Origin: Janthinobacterium lividum
GTDB lineage: Bacteria; Pseudomonadota; Gammaproteobacteria; Burkholderiales; Burkholderiaceae_D
Assembly (NCBI RefSeq): GCF_023509035.1
Contig: NZ_CP075583.1
Span: 2,046,001-2,110,000, forward strand
Direction of reading: 5' to 3'
DNA length: 64,000 nucleotides
Both the position numbers and the translations under genes were made by a program. The number at the start of each line of letters is the position of its first letter. Positions within the stretch are counted from its first letter, which is position 1. Shown piece after piece: positions 27,079-36,305 of the stretch. Under the pieces are notes generated by a model. The model was not told the DNA's origin and ran no database searches. It was given only the letters and a program-made list of their open reading frames with translations.

Positions 27079-27273
27079 ATGGCAGTTCGTGAATTAGCTG
27101 TAGAAGAGTTCGAAGTAGTAAGTGGCGCCGCTATGTGCAATGACATATATACCGCCTTCACTGGTGGATTCGGTGCTGCACTCGGTGCAAGTGGCGGCCC
27201 AGCTGGCGCTATCGTTGGCGGAACCGTCGGCGCCGCCCTCGGTGGTTGGCTTGGTGGAAAATTTTGCGGTTGA
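27079..27273 (+). CDS. Putative class II bacteriocin (microcin) precursor, double-glycine-type leader
   Basis: A 64-residue precursor. Residues 1-17 form an acidic leader ending EEFEVVSGA, matching the double-glycine consensus (E-L-x-x-V-S-G-G/A) cut by C39 peptidases. The predicted mature peptide is about 47 residues, rich in Gly and Ala, with repeated small-xxx-small helix-packing motifs (GAALGASGG, GAIVGGTVGAALGG) as in membrane-active class II peptides. It has just two cysteines, at mature positions 3 and 46, placed to close a disulfide across the whole peptide. The ATG at 27079 follows GGAGA; upstream TTG and ATG are less likely. A C39 exporter lies immediately downstream and a DsbA-like protein at the end of the cluster. 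Confidence 0.8.
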   Translation: MAVRELAVEEFEVVSGAAMCNDIYTAFTGGFGAALGASGGPAGAIVGGTVGAALGGWLGGKFCG

Positions 27274-27289
27274 TTTTTTGAATTAACTT

Positions 27290-27330
27290 AATGGGTTGTT
27301 CCCTTATATTTAATCAGGGGGTAACCCATT
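27290..27330 (+). promoter_or_regulatory. Stem-loop between bacteriocin gene and exporter genes
   Basis: AATGGGTT (27290-27297) pairs perfectly with AACCCATT (27323-27330), and inner CCC pairs with GGG. No long T run follows. Such attenuators are common between a bacteriocin structural gene and its exporter, allowing more peptide than transporter mRNA. Function is inferred. Confidence 0.5.
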
Positions 27331-27385
27331 CAGGTACTTTATAACGCGATAAGCGCAATATAATAGAATAGAAATTTTAGAATCA

Positions 27386-27988
27386 ATGGCGCCGGTCGTA
27401 GAAAAAAACACTTTTCGCTCTGAAGTCTTGTCGGGGAATAGCTCTGGCGATTTTGGCGAAATTCGCGTATTACATTCCATATCAGGTTGGGCGATCACCG
27501 TTGCCAGCATGGGCATGGCACTGATGCTTTTGCTCATTATCGTCTACGGTACTGTCGCTAAAAATATCTCCGCCGCCGGCGTCACCGAGACGCTAGCGTC
27601 CGGACCCACGAACACTGTTGTCGTGGCTACTGTTTTTGTCCCGGTCATTAACGCCGCAGCCCTCACCCCTGGTCAACGCGTCAGGCTGCACTACGACGCC
27701 TATCCTTATCAAAAATATGGTCTTCAAATCGGCATCGTGCACACGGTCGACACCGGTTTTCTATACGCCAAGGGTCTACCGGAAGGCGTACAAGCCAAAC
27801 TGCGCCGCACAGCAAATGGCGGCAACCTCGACACCATCACTTACCGACGCATGACGCTGTCGCTGTTAACTCCCGAAATTCGGGATAACGGCCAAACAAA
27901 AAAAGTTCCAGCGGGGCTGTTGCTTGAGGTCAATTTACCGCAAGCGCCTACCCCGCTGTCCCGATGGCTGTTAGGAAATCGAACATGA
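27386..27988 (+). CDS. Compact HlyD-like membrane fusion protein of bacteriocin exporter
   Basis: A 200-residue inner-membrane protein with one N-terminal transmembrane helix (about residues 36-58) and a C-terminal beta-barrel-like domain containing LTPGQRVRLHYDAYPYQKYGLQIG (shown here in part: PGQRVRLHYDAYPY), typical of CvaA/HlyD-type adaptors. Normal members have about 400 residues with a long periplasmic coiled-coil hairpin and lipoyl domains between these parts. That middle is missing. The frame is otherwise intact and overlaps the exporter gene by 4 bases, so it is probably a true short form and not a broken gene. Confidence 0.7.
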   Translation: MAPVVEKNTFRSEVLSGNSSGDFGEIRVLHSISGWAITVASMGMALMLLLIIVYGTVAKNISAAGVTETLASGPTNTVVVATVFVPVINAAALTPGQRVRLHYDAYPYQKYGLQIGIVHTVDTGFLYAKGLPEGVQAKLRRTANGGNLDTITYRRMTLSLLTPEIRDNGQTKKVPAGLLLEVNLPQAPTPLSRWLLGNRT

Positions 27989-30090
27989 AACAGAGAGTCG
28001 TGTTACAGGGAGAATCCAGCGAGTGCGGCCTGGCGTGTCTAGCAATGATTTCTTCTCATCACGGAAAAATTTACGACATGCCTGGCATGCGGCATAAATT
28101 CGCCGCCAGCCAACGGGGCGCCAGTGTGGCAGAGCTGATCAGGCATGCCAGCGCATTGGAACTGGCCGCACGTCCCCTACGGCTAGAGTTGGAGGATCTT
28201 CCAGAATTGAAATTACCCTGCATCCTGCATTGGAACTTGAACCATTTCGTGGTGCTGACACGGGTGCTGCGCGGTGCGCGCGGCGTCATCGTGTTCGATC
28301 CTGCACTAGGCGAACGTCGGCTTTCGCTGGGACAGGTGTCAACATCCTTTACCGGAATTGCAATGGAATTCACTCCGGCACCAGGCTTCGAGCGCCACGA
28401 TCACACGGTACCGCTGTCGCTACGCAGCCTGATCGGTCCGATTCGCGGTCTGCGTCGCGCCACGCTGCAACTGCTGTTATGGTCGGCCGCACTGGAACTG
28501 TTCGCCGTGGTACTTCCCATATTCAATCAGGTCGTTATCGACGAGGTGATCCTGTCGGGTAACCGACCTTTTCTGACGACGCTGTTCTGCGCCTTTCTGC
28601 TGCTGATCGCAATATATACGGCCATCGACTTCGCGCGCTCTCAATTCCTGATGCGCTGGAGCTTCGAGGTGAATTTACAATGGGTGGCGCGCGTGTTTAG
28701 CCACCTGACACGCTTGCCGGTCGCCTACTTTGAGAAGCGCCACCTGGGTGATATCACATCGCGTTTCGAGAGTATCACGATAATGCAAAACACCCTCACC
28801 AGCGTGATGTTGGAGACGGTGCTGGATTTGATGTTGGCGCTGCTGTCGCTGATAATCTTGTTTGTTTACTCCTGTCAACTGGCGCTGCTCACACTGGGAT
28901 GCGTGCTGGTGTATTGGGTAGTGCGCGAGTTGATGCTGGAACCGTTACGCAATGCCACCAACGATGGCTTGCTGATGCACGCCAAGGAGCGCAGCTATTT
29001 CCTTGAGACGTTACGATCGATGACAGCGATCCGCCTATACGGCCAAGAAAGTGATCGCAGTGCGCGCTGGCTCAACCTGAAGCAAAATGCCGCCAATTGT
29101 GAGGCTAGGCGGCAACGCATCATCGCCCTGGCCAAGATTCTCAACACAGCAATTTTTAGCGTGCAAGCACTGGGGATATTCTATCTTGGGGCAGGTCTGG
29201 TGATGGATCACGCCATGAGCGTCGGTATGCTAATGGCCTGCAGCATGTATGCCATGATTTTTTCGAGCCGTGCGACGCGCCTTATCAACCTGTTCGCGGA
29301 TATGAACATGACCCGGCTGCATGCCGAACGTCTGAGCGGCATCGTCCACGAGCCAATGGAGCCAGCGCAGCCTAGTCAGGTCGATCTCAGTCAGATAAAG
29401 GGCACCATCACGCTCAAGCAGATACGCTTCCGCCATTCACCAGCCGACCCGTGGATTTTAGATGGCATCGACTTGCATATCACCGCCGGCGAAAGTGTGG
29501 TTCTGACTGGCGCAAGCGGCTGCGGCAAGTCCACGCTATGCAAAATACTGATGGGTTTGCTGGAGCCCACCGTGGGCGAGATGCTGCTAGACGGCATACC
29601 TGTACCCACAATAGGACTATCAAACTACCGTAAGCTCGTTGGCGCAGTAATGCAGGACGACACCTTGCAGCAGGGTTCGGTCGCGGACAACATCAGCTTT
29701 TTCGCCCGTGACGCCGAGCCAGAACGGGTACGGGAGTGCGCACGACAGGCCGCGATAGACAGTGAGATCATGGCGACGCCGATGACTTATCAAACATTGG
29801 TCGGCGAAATGGGGAATGTGTTCTCCGGCGGCCAGAAGCAGCGCATCCTGCTGGCACGGGCGTTGTACAAGCAACCCCGTATCCTGGCATTGGACGAGGC
29901 CACCAGCCATCTCGACAATGACAATGAACGGCACATTAGCCAGGTGGTTCGCCAATTGCGGTTAACACGCATCATTGTTGCCCACCGCTCTGGGGCCATC
30001 TCTGATGGCGACCGCATCTTCGAGTTGCGCGGCGGTAAGCTGCGCGAGCACTCCCAAACGATCACCGCTCTGGAGTCGGTCGCCAGTTAG
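27985..30090 (+). CDS. C39-peptidase ABC exporter for bacteriocin (CvaB-like)
   Basis: A 701-residue peptidase-containing ABC transporter. Residues 1-135 are the C39 protease that removes double-glycine leaders: Cys14 in SSECGLACLAM, His86 in NHFVVLT and Asp in VFDPALGE. A six-helix membrane domain follows (about 150-430). The ATPase shows Walker A GASGCGKST (about 508-516), signature SGGQKQR (about 613) and Walker B ILALDEATSH (about 632). The start at 27985 is coupled by an ATGA overlap with the fusion protein. It should cleave and export the peptide encoded 700 bases upstream. Confidence 0.93.
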   Translation: MKQRVVLQGESSECGLACLAMISSHHGKIYDMPGMRHKFAASQRGASVAELIRHASALELAARPLRLELEDLPELKLPCILHWNLNHFVVLTRVLRGARGVIVFDPALGERRLSLGQVSTSFTGIAMEFTPAPGFERHDHTVPLSLRSLIGPIRGLRRATLQLLLWSAALELFAVVLPIFNQVVIDEVILSGNRPFLTTLFCAFLLLIAIYTAIDFARSQFLMRWSFEVNLQWVARVFSHLTRLPVAYFEKRHLGDITSRFESITIMQNTLTSVMLETVLDLMLALLSLIILFVYSCQLALLTLGCVLVYWVVRELMLEPLRNATNDGLLMHAKERSYFLETLRSMTAIRLYGQESDRSARWLNLKQNAANCEARRQRIIALAKILNTAIFSVQALGIFYLGAGLVMDHAMSVGMLMACSMYAMIFSSRATRLINLFADMNMTRLHAERLSGIVHEPMEPAQPSQVDLSQIKGTITLKQIRFRHSPADPWILDGIDLHITAGESVVLTGASGCGKSTLCKILMGLLEPTVGEMLLDGIPVPTIGLSNYRKLVGAVMQDDTLQQGSVADNISFFARDAEPERVRECARQAAIDSEIMATPMTYQTLVGEMGNVFSGGQKQRILLARALYKQPRILALDEATSHLDNDNERHISQVVRQLRLTRIIVAHRSGAISDGDRIFELRGGKLREHSQTITALESVAS

Positions 30091-30141
30091 ACGCTGACGT
30101 TTCAGGCAGTCGACACAAATTTTTTTCAATGGACTAAGCAC

Positions 30142-30879
30142 ATGACTATTTCCGATACCCGTACGCCCCTTCCGTCAACGCAGGAGCGCCCAACATTCAA
30201 TACCCAATTTAGCCAGGCTATCACCGAACCGCGCAAACTGTTCGCGTCGCTAAACACATACCCGACTTGGCTGGCGCCGCTGTTGCTACTGACTTTAAGC
30301 ACGGCGGCTGTCTCGGCCTGGTACTACAGCGTGGTGGATTTCGAGTGGCTCAAGGAACAAGCGCTGCTGAACATCGCCGACGTGAACGTCCGTGAAACCG
30401 CTCGCCTGGCCATCCAGCGGCCGATGCTGCTGACCAGCGCCTTGATGCACGACATGCTGCTGATGCCGCTCGGATGGGCGCTGATGGCGCTCTACCTGTT
30501 TGGCGTTTCCAAACTGCTGGCGTTCAACCGCTCCTTCCGCCAGTGGTTTGCCCTCGTGGTGTGGAGTAATATGCCGCATTTTCTGCTGCTAGTCTCAGGG
30601 GCGGCACAAATCCTGCTCAGCACCGACGGCCAGATCAGTACTTCCCAGGTGCATCCGCTTTCACTGAACCAGCTGGTGCTGCAACTGCAAAGCGGCCCGT
30701 GGATCGGTTTTGCGGAAGCGATCGATGTGGGCCTGATCTGGAGCATCCTGCTGCTCGCGCTCGGTGTGCGTAGCTGGACGCGCCGTAGCTGGCCAAGCAG
30801 CCTGGCGATTGCACTGTTGCCGCCGTTCATCGTCTATGGCGGTTGGGCCTTGGTGATTTCGCAGGGCTTCATCAAGTGA
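30142..30879 (+). CDS. Yip1-family membrane protein, immunity candidate
   Basis: A 245-residue polytopic protein with about five transmembrane helices: residues 42-63, 98-125, 135-160, 190-210 and 220-240. It fits the Yip1 domain by layout and by the LFASLNTYPTWLAPLLLL opening, where a conserved P-x-x-(F/L) segment precedes the first helix. It lies just after the C39 exporter and overlaps the next gene by 4 bases. A membrane protein in this position is a plausible immunity factor against the peptide; that role is inference. Function of bacterial Yip1 proteins is not known. Confidence 0.65.
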   Translation: MTISDTRTPLPSTQERPTFNTQFSQAITEPRKLFASLNTYPTWLAPLLLLTLSTAAVSAWYYSVVDFEWLKEQALLNIADVNVRETARLAIQRPMLLTSALMHDMLLMPLGWALMALYLFGVSKLLAFNRSFRQWFALVVWSNMPHFLLLVSGAAQILLSTDGQISTSQVHPLSLNQLVLQLQSGPWIGFAEAIDVGLIWSILLLALGVRSWTRRSWPSSLAIALLPPFIVYGGWALVISQGFIK

Positions 30880-32120
30880 AACGCGGTGTGATGATGACGG
30901 CCGTGCTGTTTGCCCTGTTTGCCGCGCCCTTTCTGACTCGGGTGCTGCGTCCGGCACATACCCAGTTGGTCACGCTGGAGGCCGCCGCGCCACGCCAGAT
31001 TCGTGCTTCGGTACTAGCTTCCGGCACGCTAATGTACCAGCAGCAGGTACAGCTGTCGTCCGAAGTGATCGGCCGCGTCACGGCCATCCTCGTCCAGGAA
31101 GGAGAGCGCGTCACAGCAGGGCAAGCGCTATTGCGCATCGATGATGCGCAATCACGCGCCGAGGTTGCGCAGCAGCAGTCGGTGGTACGCCAGCAACAGA
31201 TCAATATCGACAACCAACGGCTCGCCTTGCACAATCAGGAAATCCAGTTCCAGCGCAAGCAAACCCTGTACAGTCACCAGATGATCGCCCCGTCGGCATT
31301 GGAAGATGCGCAGTATGCGCTCGACCAAGCCAGGATCCAGCTGCGCAACAGCGCGGAGGCACTGCAGCAGACGAAAGCAGTGCTCAAGCAGGCGGTCGAC
31401 CGCGCCGCAAAGACTGTCGTGACAGCACCGCTGAATGGCACGGTCACGGCAATCGACATCAAAACCGGCGAGACGGCCGTGCCCAATCAGGTCGGATACC
31501 GCGGTTCCAGCTTGCTGACCATCGCCAACACCAGCACTCTCATGGCGGAAATCAGTGTCGACGAAGCTGATATCGCTCGCATTCGGGCAGGGCAGCAAGT
31601 CGCCATTTTTACTGCCGCACATCCTGACCGGGTATTGCACGGCGCGGTACAATCCATCGCGCTTTCCCCGCAACGCAACGATGGCGTCGCAGGTAACGGC
31701 ACCTTGGCGCGCAGCTACCTGATCAAACTCTCGCTGGCTGACGCCGCAGGCGTGCTCTTGCATGCAGGCATGAGCTGCCGCGCAGAAATCTACACTGCCA
31801 GTGCCGGCGCCGCGCTCAGCGCGCCGCTGCAGGCCATCCTCAGCCCAGCTGGCGACAAGAGCGATAGCGCCGAAGCCGCACTGGGCGAACGCCGCACCGT
31901 CGCATCGCGCCAGCGTGAAGCCAGCTCCGGCCAATATGTACTGGTCGCGCGCGATGGCGTCGTCACCCGCAAGCCGGTGAAACTGGGGATTGCCGACGAT
32001 GAACGGCAGGAAGTCATAAGCGGCCTCAAGCTTGGGGACGCCATCATTACCGGGCCGTACAAAGTGCTGCGCCAACTCAAGAGTGGAGACCGTGTGGCGC
32101 CCTCCATGGAGGCTTCATGA
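30876..32120 (+). CDS. MacA/HlyD-type periplasmic adaptor
   Basis: A 414-residue membrane-fusion protein. An N-terminal helix (about residues 5-20) anchors it. A lipoyl half-motif follows (SSEVIGRVTAILVQEGERVTAGQ in part), then a coiled-coil hairpin rich in Gln and Ala (about 85-170), the second lipoyl half (VTAPLNGTVTAIDIKTGE in part) and a beta-barrel domain. GTG at 30876 overlaps the preceding stop, which sets the start. It is encoded immediately before a MacB-type ATPase and permease, so it probably couples them to an outer-membrane channel. Confidence 0.87.
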   Translation: MKRGVMMTAVLFALFAAPFLTRVLRPAHTQLVTLEAAAPRQIRASVLASGTLMYQQQVQLSSEVIGRVTAILVQEGERVTAGQALLRIDDAQSRAEVAQQQSVVRQQQINIDNQRLALHNQEIQFQRKQTLYSHQMIAPSALEDAQYALDQARIQLRNSAEALQQTKAVLKQAVDRAAKTVVTAPLNGTVTAIDIKTGETAVPNQVGYRGSSLLTIANTSTLMAEISVDEADIARIRAGQQVAIFTAAHPDRVLHGAVQSIALSPQRNDGVAGNGTLARSYLIKLSLADAAGVLLHAGMSCRAEIYTASAGAALSAPLQAILSPAGDKSDSAEAALGERRTVASRQREASSGQYVLVARDGVVTRKPVKLGIADDERQEVISGLKLGDAIITGPYKVLRQLKSGDRVAPSMEAS

Positions 32121-32818
32121 GCGTACTACTGGCATTGCACGACGTGGAACGCAGCTTCCTCATGGGGGATGAGCCGATTACCGCGCTGGACAAGATCAAT
32201 TTGACGGTGGAAACCAACGACTACCTGGCGTTGACAGGGACCTCAGGCTCCGGCAAGTCGACGCTGATGAACATCCTCGGTTGCCTGGACCGTCCAACGG
32301 CGGGACGTTACCTGTTCCGCGGTGCTGATGTGGCCGCCATGAACGATGCGCAGTTGGCGGCGCTGCGTAGCCGCGAGATCGGCTTTATTTTCCAGAGCTT
32401 CAATCTGCTGACACGGGCCACTGCACTACAGAACGTCATGCAGCCGCTTATCTATCAAGGTGTACGGCGAAGCGAACGCGAGAGGATGGCACGCACGGCG
32501 CTGGCCAAAGTCCGATTGGAGCACCGCATGCAGCACCTGCCTAACCAGTTATCCGGCGGACAGCGCCAGCGGGTGGCGATTGCACGCGCATTGTGCAGTG
32601 CGCCGTCGCTGCTGCTGGCTGACGAACCCACCGGCAATCTGGACAGCGCCACCACGGCGGAGATCATGGCCCTGTTTGACGAACTGCACGCCGAAGGACA
32701 CACGCTGATCGTCGTCACCCACGACCACAACATCGCAGCGCGCTGCCGCCGCCATGTGCGGCTGCTGGATGGCCGGATCGCCGATGGCCTTACGCCAATG
32801 GAGGACGTTGGTGCATAA
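32117..32818 (+). CDS. ABC transporter ATP-binding protein, MacB/LolD type
   Basis: A 233-residue stand-alone ATPase. Walker A is GTSGSGKST (about residues 40-48), the Q-loop FIFQSFNLL at about 88-96, the signature LSGGQRQR near 144, and Walker B LLLADEPTGN near 164. It has the MacB/LolD pattern, with LNILGCLDRPT-like residues after Walker A. It overlaps the adaptor gene by 4 bases and the permease gene by 8, so the three genes make one pump. In this context it probably removes the bacteriocin from the membrane or exports it. Confidence 0.9.
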   Translation: MSVLLALHDVERSFLMGDEPITALDKINLTVETNDYLALTGTSGSGKSTLMNILGCLDRPTAGRYLFRGADVAAMNDAQLAALRSREIGFIFQSFNLLTRATALQNVMQPLIYQGVRRSERERMARTALAKVRLEHRMQHLPNQLSGGQRQRVAIARALCSAPSLLLADEPTGNLDSATTAEIMALFDELHAEGHTLIVVTHDHNIAARCRRHVRLLDGRIADGLTPMEDVGA

Positions 32819-34039
32819 CGTTCTCGACAGTTTTAGCCTGGCGCTGGCCAGCATTCGCAGCCATGGCTTCCGCAGTGTCCTGACCATGCTGGGAATTATT
32901 ATTGGCGTCGCCTCGGTTATCGCCATCGTTGCCCTAAGCCAGGCGCTGGGTGACATTATCGCCAGCAATTTCAAAGGGCTCGGCAGCAACAGCATTAGCA
33001 TACGTTCGCTGACCACGCCTGAACAAGCGCTGCAGGGCCGGTTTAACCGCCTCACCTTCAACGATTACCGCCATATTGTGCGCCACGTGGAGGACATCAG
33101 CGACATCGCGCCATCCTTTTCGCCCTTCGGTGACTACGGTACCGCGATCAAGCACGCTTCGACCACGGTTTTTGCCAGAGTCAGCGCCGTCACGCCCAAC
33201 TATCAGCTTCTGAGCCAGGCCACACCACAATATGGCCGCTATATCAGCAATGATGACGTCGCCACTCACCGGCGCGTCTGCGTGATCGGCAAGAAGCTGC
33301 GGGACAAGCTGCATCTGCCAAACAATCCGATCGGGCAATTTATCGAGCTGGGGGGCAGTGGTTCAAGGTGGTCGGCGTCACCGAACCCCACGCGGAGGCA
33401 TTTGGCGGCGCCCAGGATGATCAGGCGCTGATTCCATTCTCGACTGGACAGTCGTTGGTGGCCGATCCAGCGCAAATCGATCTGGCGGTGACTTTCAATG
33501 TCATCGACAGTGAGCAGTTGGCGGCGGTACAGGAGCGCACGGCCAGTTTGCTGCGCCAGCTGCATCGGATTCAGCCCGGCGACAAAGATGATTTCGAGAT
33601 TTTCACCGCCGTGCAACTGCAGGAAATCATGTCCCGCGTAGTGGGATCAATGACGTTGGTACTGACAGGGATTGTTGGTATTTCACTATTGGTTGGCGGC
33701 ATCGGCATCATGAACGTCATGTTGATTTCCGTCACTGAGCGGACGCGTGAAATTGGTATCTGCAAGGCACTGGGAGCACAGCGCCATCACATCCTCGTGC
33801 AGTTTCTGATGGAGGCGGCCATGCTGTCGCTGCTGGGCGGTGCCATCGGCGTGGTGGCTGGCTACCTGCTGTCACTGCTGGCGAGCGCGCTGATCCCCGC
33901 CCTGTCAGCGCCATCCATCCCGTGGTGGGCGATGACCCTTGCGCTGGGATTTTCTACCTTGGTTGGTTTGCTGTTCGGCATTCTGCCGGCCGCAAAGGCC
34001 GCCAACCTGGACCCGATCGAGGCGCTGCGCTTTGAATAA
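32811..34039 (+). pseudogene. MacB-type ABC permease, one frameshift
   Basis: A MacB/FtsX-like permease of about 409 residues once one base is restored. The N-terminal half (from GTG 32811, VHNVLDSFSLALASIR) has the first membrane helix GIIIGVASVIAIVAL and the periplasmic domain. The second half has the three C-terminal helices and the family signature INVMLISVTERTREIGICKALGA (in part). The frame changes at the G run 33350-33355: six Gs are present, a seventh gives ELGGQWFKVVGV. Both halves keep full family similarity, so the deletion is probably a sequencing artefact. It is the partner of the adaptor and ATPase just upstream. Confidence 0.8.
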
Positions 34040-34063
34040 GAATATCTTTTCTTGGAGACAAAC

Positions 34064-34822
34064 ATGTCCGTCTTGAACAACCATGCCCTAGAACTGCGCG
34101 GGCTCAGCAAAAGATTTGAGCGGCCCGTCGTGGATGCGCTGGACCTGCGCGTGCGGCGCGGCGAAATCTACGCTTTGCTGGGCGTTAACGGTGCAGGCAA
34201 GACCACCACCCTGCGCATGGCCACGGGGCTGTTAATGCCCGATGCCGGCAGTGTGCACATCTTTGGGGTCGATTTGCTTGCCCAGCCAGAGGCGGCGAAA
34301 CGCCCTGTGGCCTACTTGCCAGATGAACCTCTGCTGTATGGCAAGCTCACTGCGCTGGAGTATCTGGTCTTTGTGGCTGGTCTGTGGAAGGTGCCCGCCG
34401 CCCAGGCTGCCGCTAGTGCGGAGGTGCTACTGGCTCTGCTGGGACTCGCGCCTCACGCGCAGGAGCTGACCGAAAGCTATTCCCGCGGCATGAAACAGAA
34501 ATTGGCGCTGGCTGGCGCCCTGATTCACCAGCCCGAACTCATTATTCTGGACGAACCGCTCACTGGACTCGATGCCCATGCTGCGCGCCAGGTCAAAGAT
34601 CTGCTACACCGCCATACGGCGGACGGCGGCACTGTCGTCATGACCACGCACATTCTCGAAGTGGCCGAGCGCATGGCCGATCGCATTGGCATTCTTCAAC
34701 ATGGACGACTTATCGGCGAGGGCAGTCTTGATCAATTGCGGATGCAGGCGCAGCAGCGCGATGGCTCGCTGGAAGATGTGTTCCTGCGCCTGACGGAAAG
34801 CAGTCATGCGAGCACTGTCTGA
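34064..34822 (+). CDS. ABC transporter ATP-binding protein (drug/bacteriocin exporter type)
   Basis: A 252-residue ATPase of the CcmA/BcrA type. Walker A GVNGAGKTTT is near residues 39-48, the signature YSRGMKQKL near 139, and Walker B LIILDEPLTGLD near 159. The ATG at 34064 has GGAG at good spacing. The next gene encodes a large ABC-2-like permease. ATPase-permease pairs of this kind often give self-protection in bacteriocin and lantibiotic clusters. It is separated from the MacB-type permease by only 24 bases, so it is probably co-transcribed. Confidence 0.88.
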   Translation: MSVLNNHALELRGLSKRFERPVVDALDLRVRRGEIYALLGVNGAGKTTTLRMATGLLMPDAGSVHIFGVDLLAQPEAAKRPVAYLPDEPLLYGKLTALEYLVFVAGLWKVPAAQAAASAEVLLALLGLAPHAQELTESYSRGMKQKLALAGALIHQPELIILDEPLTGLDAHAARQVKDLLHRHTADGGTVVMTTHILEVAERMADRIGILQHGRLIGEGSLDQLRMQAQQRDGSLEDVFLRLTESSHASTV

Positions 34823-34858
34823 TGTACTGTCGCTCCGGCCGGGGGCGCACCCTGGCTG

Positions 34859-36283
34859 ATGCGACACGAGCTACGCCTGTTTGTCGCCGACTCGGCTTCG
34901 GCCATCAGCCTCGCCCTGCAACGTGCCCCTAACCGGCGCGCGCTGCCAGGGGCCATTCTGGGCTGGTTTGCAACGATCTATCTGGTACTGCACGTGGTCG
35001 CATGGAGCGCGCTACCAACCTTGCCTTACTGGCAGCCAACGGAGAGTATCGGACAACTCCATCTCGACGGTGCAGCCGCTGCTGTGCTGTTCATCTTGAT
35101 GCTGTCGGCCGCGATGATACGCTGCGTACATGTGATGTACGGCCGCCATGACCTGGATCTCCTGCTGTGCGCTCCCGTATCTGGCGCCACCATCCTGCGC
35201 GCGCGCCTGGGCGGCGTGGTGCTGGGTACGCTGCTGCTGGTACTGTTCCTGGTGAGCCCGATCATCCATATCGGCCTGTTGACTGGCCGGCCACGCTTAT
35301 TGGCACTGTATCCGGCGCTGGTTGCGATGGCCACTATCGCAGCCAGTTGTGGGATGATCATCACCCTTCAGCTTGCCCGCTTGATCGGCCCACGCCGTAC
35401 CGCCATTGTTGCGCAGGTGCCCGGCACTGTCGTCGTCGTGGGACTGTATTTTATGCCCGCATTACGGCATAGCATCCCTACCGATATCAAGACAGCGTTA
35501 TGCCAGCTGCTGGAGGACGGCGCCATGCTTGGACCGACAAGCCCGCTCTGGCTGCCAGTGCACGCGCTGCAGGGCATCCCGGTCGCGCTGATGCTGTTTT
35601 GTCTTGCAGCGTTCGGACTGGCACATCTTGCCACCGTGCACCTCCAGCACAGCTTCCTGCACGCACTGCAGCTGGGAAGCGAGCTGCCGCGCCGCAGACC
35701 AGGCTTTGCGTTCGGCATACGCCTGCGCTTTGGCCACAGCATGGGCAAGCTGGCGTTGTGCAAGGAGTGGCTGCTTATTTTGCGCCAGCCCATGCTATTG
35801 AGCCGACTAGCCGCCAAGTCAGCTTGGCTGGTGGTGGCCTTTGTGGCTGCCAGCACCCACAGCCTGCATCCCGTCGTCATTGCCGCCATCATTGTGTATG
35901 CGACTGCGGCATTGGCCGGCATGCTGACGCGCCTGATTGTCTTCGGCGAACAGGCGTGGGACTTGCTGGCATCCTCACCGGTAGCGCCAGCCACGATCAG
36001 CGCTGCCAAGCGCTGGGCGGCTTTGATACCGGCGCTGTTACTGAGCCTGCCTGCATCGCTATGGCTGGGCACCGCCGATCCGAAGCTGGGGGTATTAACA
36101 GCCATCGCCCTGGCCGGCGCATGCGACTCGGCCAACCGTCTCAACCGTATCAGCCGAACGCGCGCAATGGCCTCAAACAAGCAGGACCACGCGTCGGCCT
36201 CGCAAATGGTGACTTCACTGTGGGAAGTGCTGAGCAACGGTCTGTGGGTGCTCATGCTAGTGATCACCTATGCGATCTTTTGA
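34859..36283 (+). CDS. ABC-2-type permease
   Basis: A 474-residue polytopic membrane protein with about ten to twelve helices and no ATPase motifs, partner of the ATPase just before it. The open frame begins at ATG 34859, but this N-terminus is probably short. In a neighbouring frame ATG 34806 gives MRALSDVLSLRPG, and adding one G to the run GGGGG at 34841-34845 joins it smoothly to APWLMRHELRLF. The full protein would then have about 492 residues and overlap the ATPase gene. Substrate is unknown; export of the peptide or immunity fits the context. Confidence 0.72.
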   Translation: MRHELRLFVADSASAISLALQRAPNRRALPGAILGWFATIYLVLHVVAWSALPTLPYWQPTESIGQLHLDGAAAAVLFILMLSAAMIRCVHVMYGRHDLDLLLCAPVSGATILRARLGGVVLGTLLLVLFLVSPIIHIGLLTGRPRLLALYPALVAMATIAASCGMIITLQLARLIGPRRTAIVAQVPGTVVVVGLYFMPALRHSIPTDIKTALCQLLEDGAMLGPTSPLWLPVHALQGIPVALMLFCLAAFGLAHLATVHLQHSFLHALQLGSELPRRRPGFAFGIRLRFGHSMGKLALCKEWLLILRQPMLLSRLAAKSAWLVVAFVAASTHSLHPVVIAAIIVYATAALAGMLTRLIVFGEQAWDLLASSPVAPATISAAKRWAALIPALLLSLPASLWLGTADPKLGVLTAIALAGACDSANRLNRISRTRAMASNKQDHASASQMVTSLWEVLSNGLWVLMLVITYAIF

Positions 36284-36305
36284 ATAATCCAAGACCTATA
36301 ACATC

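Noticed and set aside
33350..33355. Phase variation by slippage at the G run in the MacB-like permease
   Set aside because: Six or seven Gs is short for a contingency locus, and the same one-base loss recurs in unrelated genes. An undercalled homopolymer is a simpler explanation.
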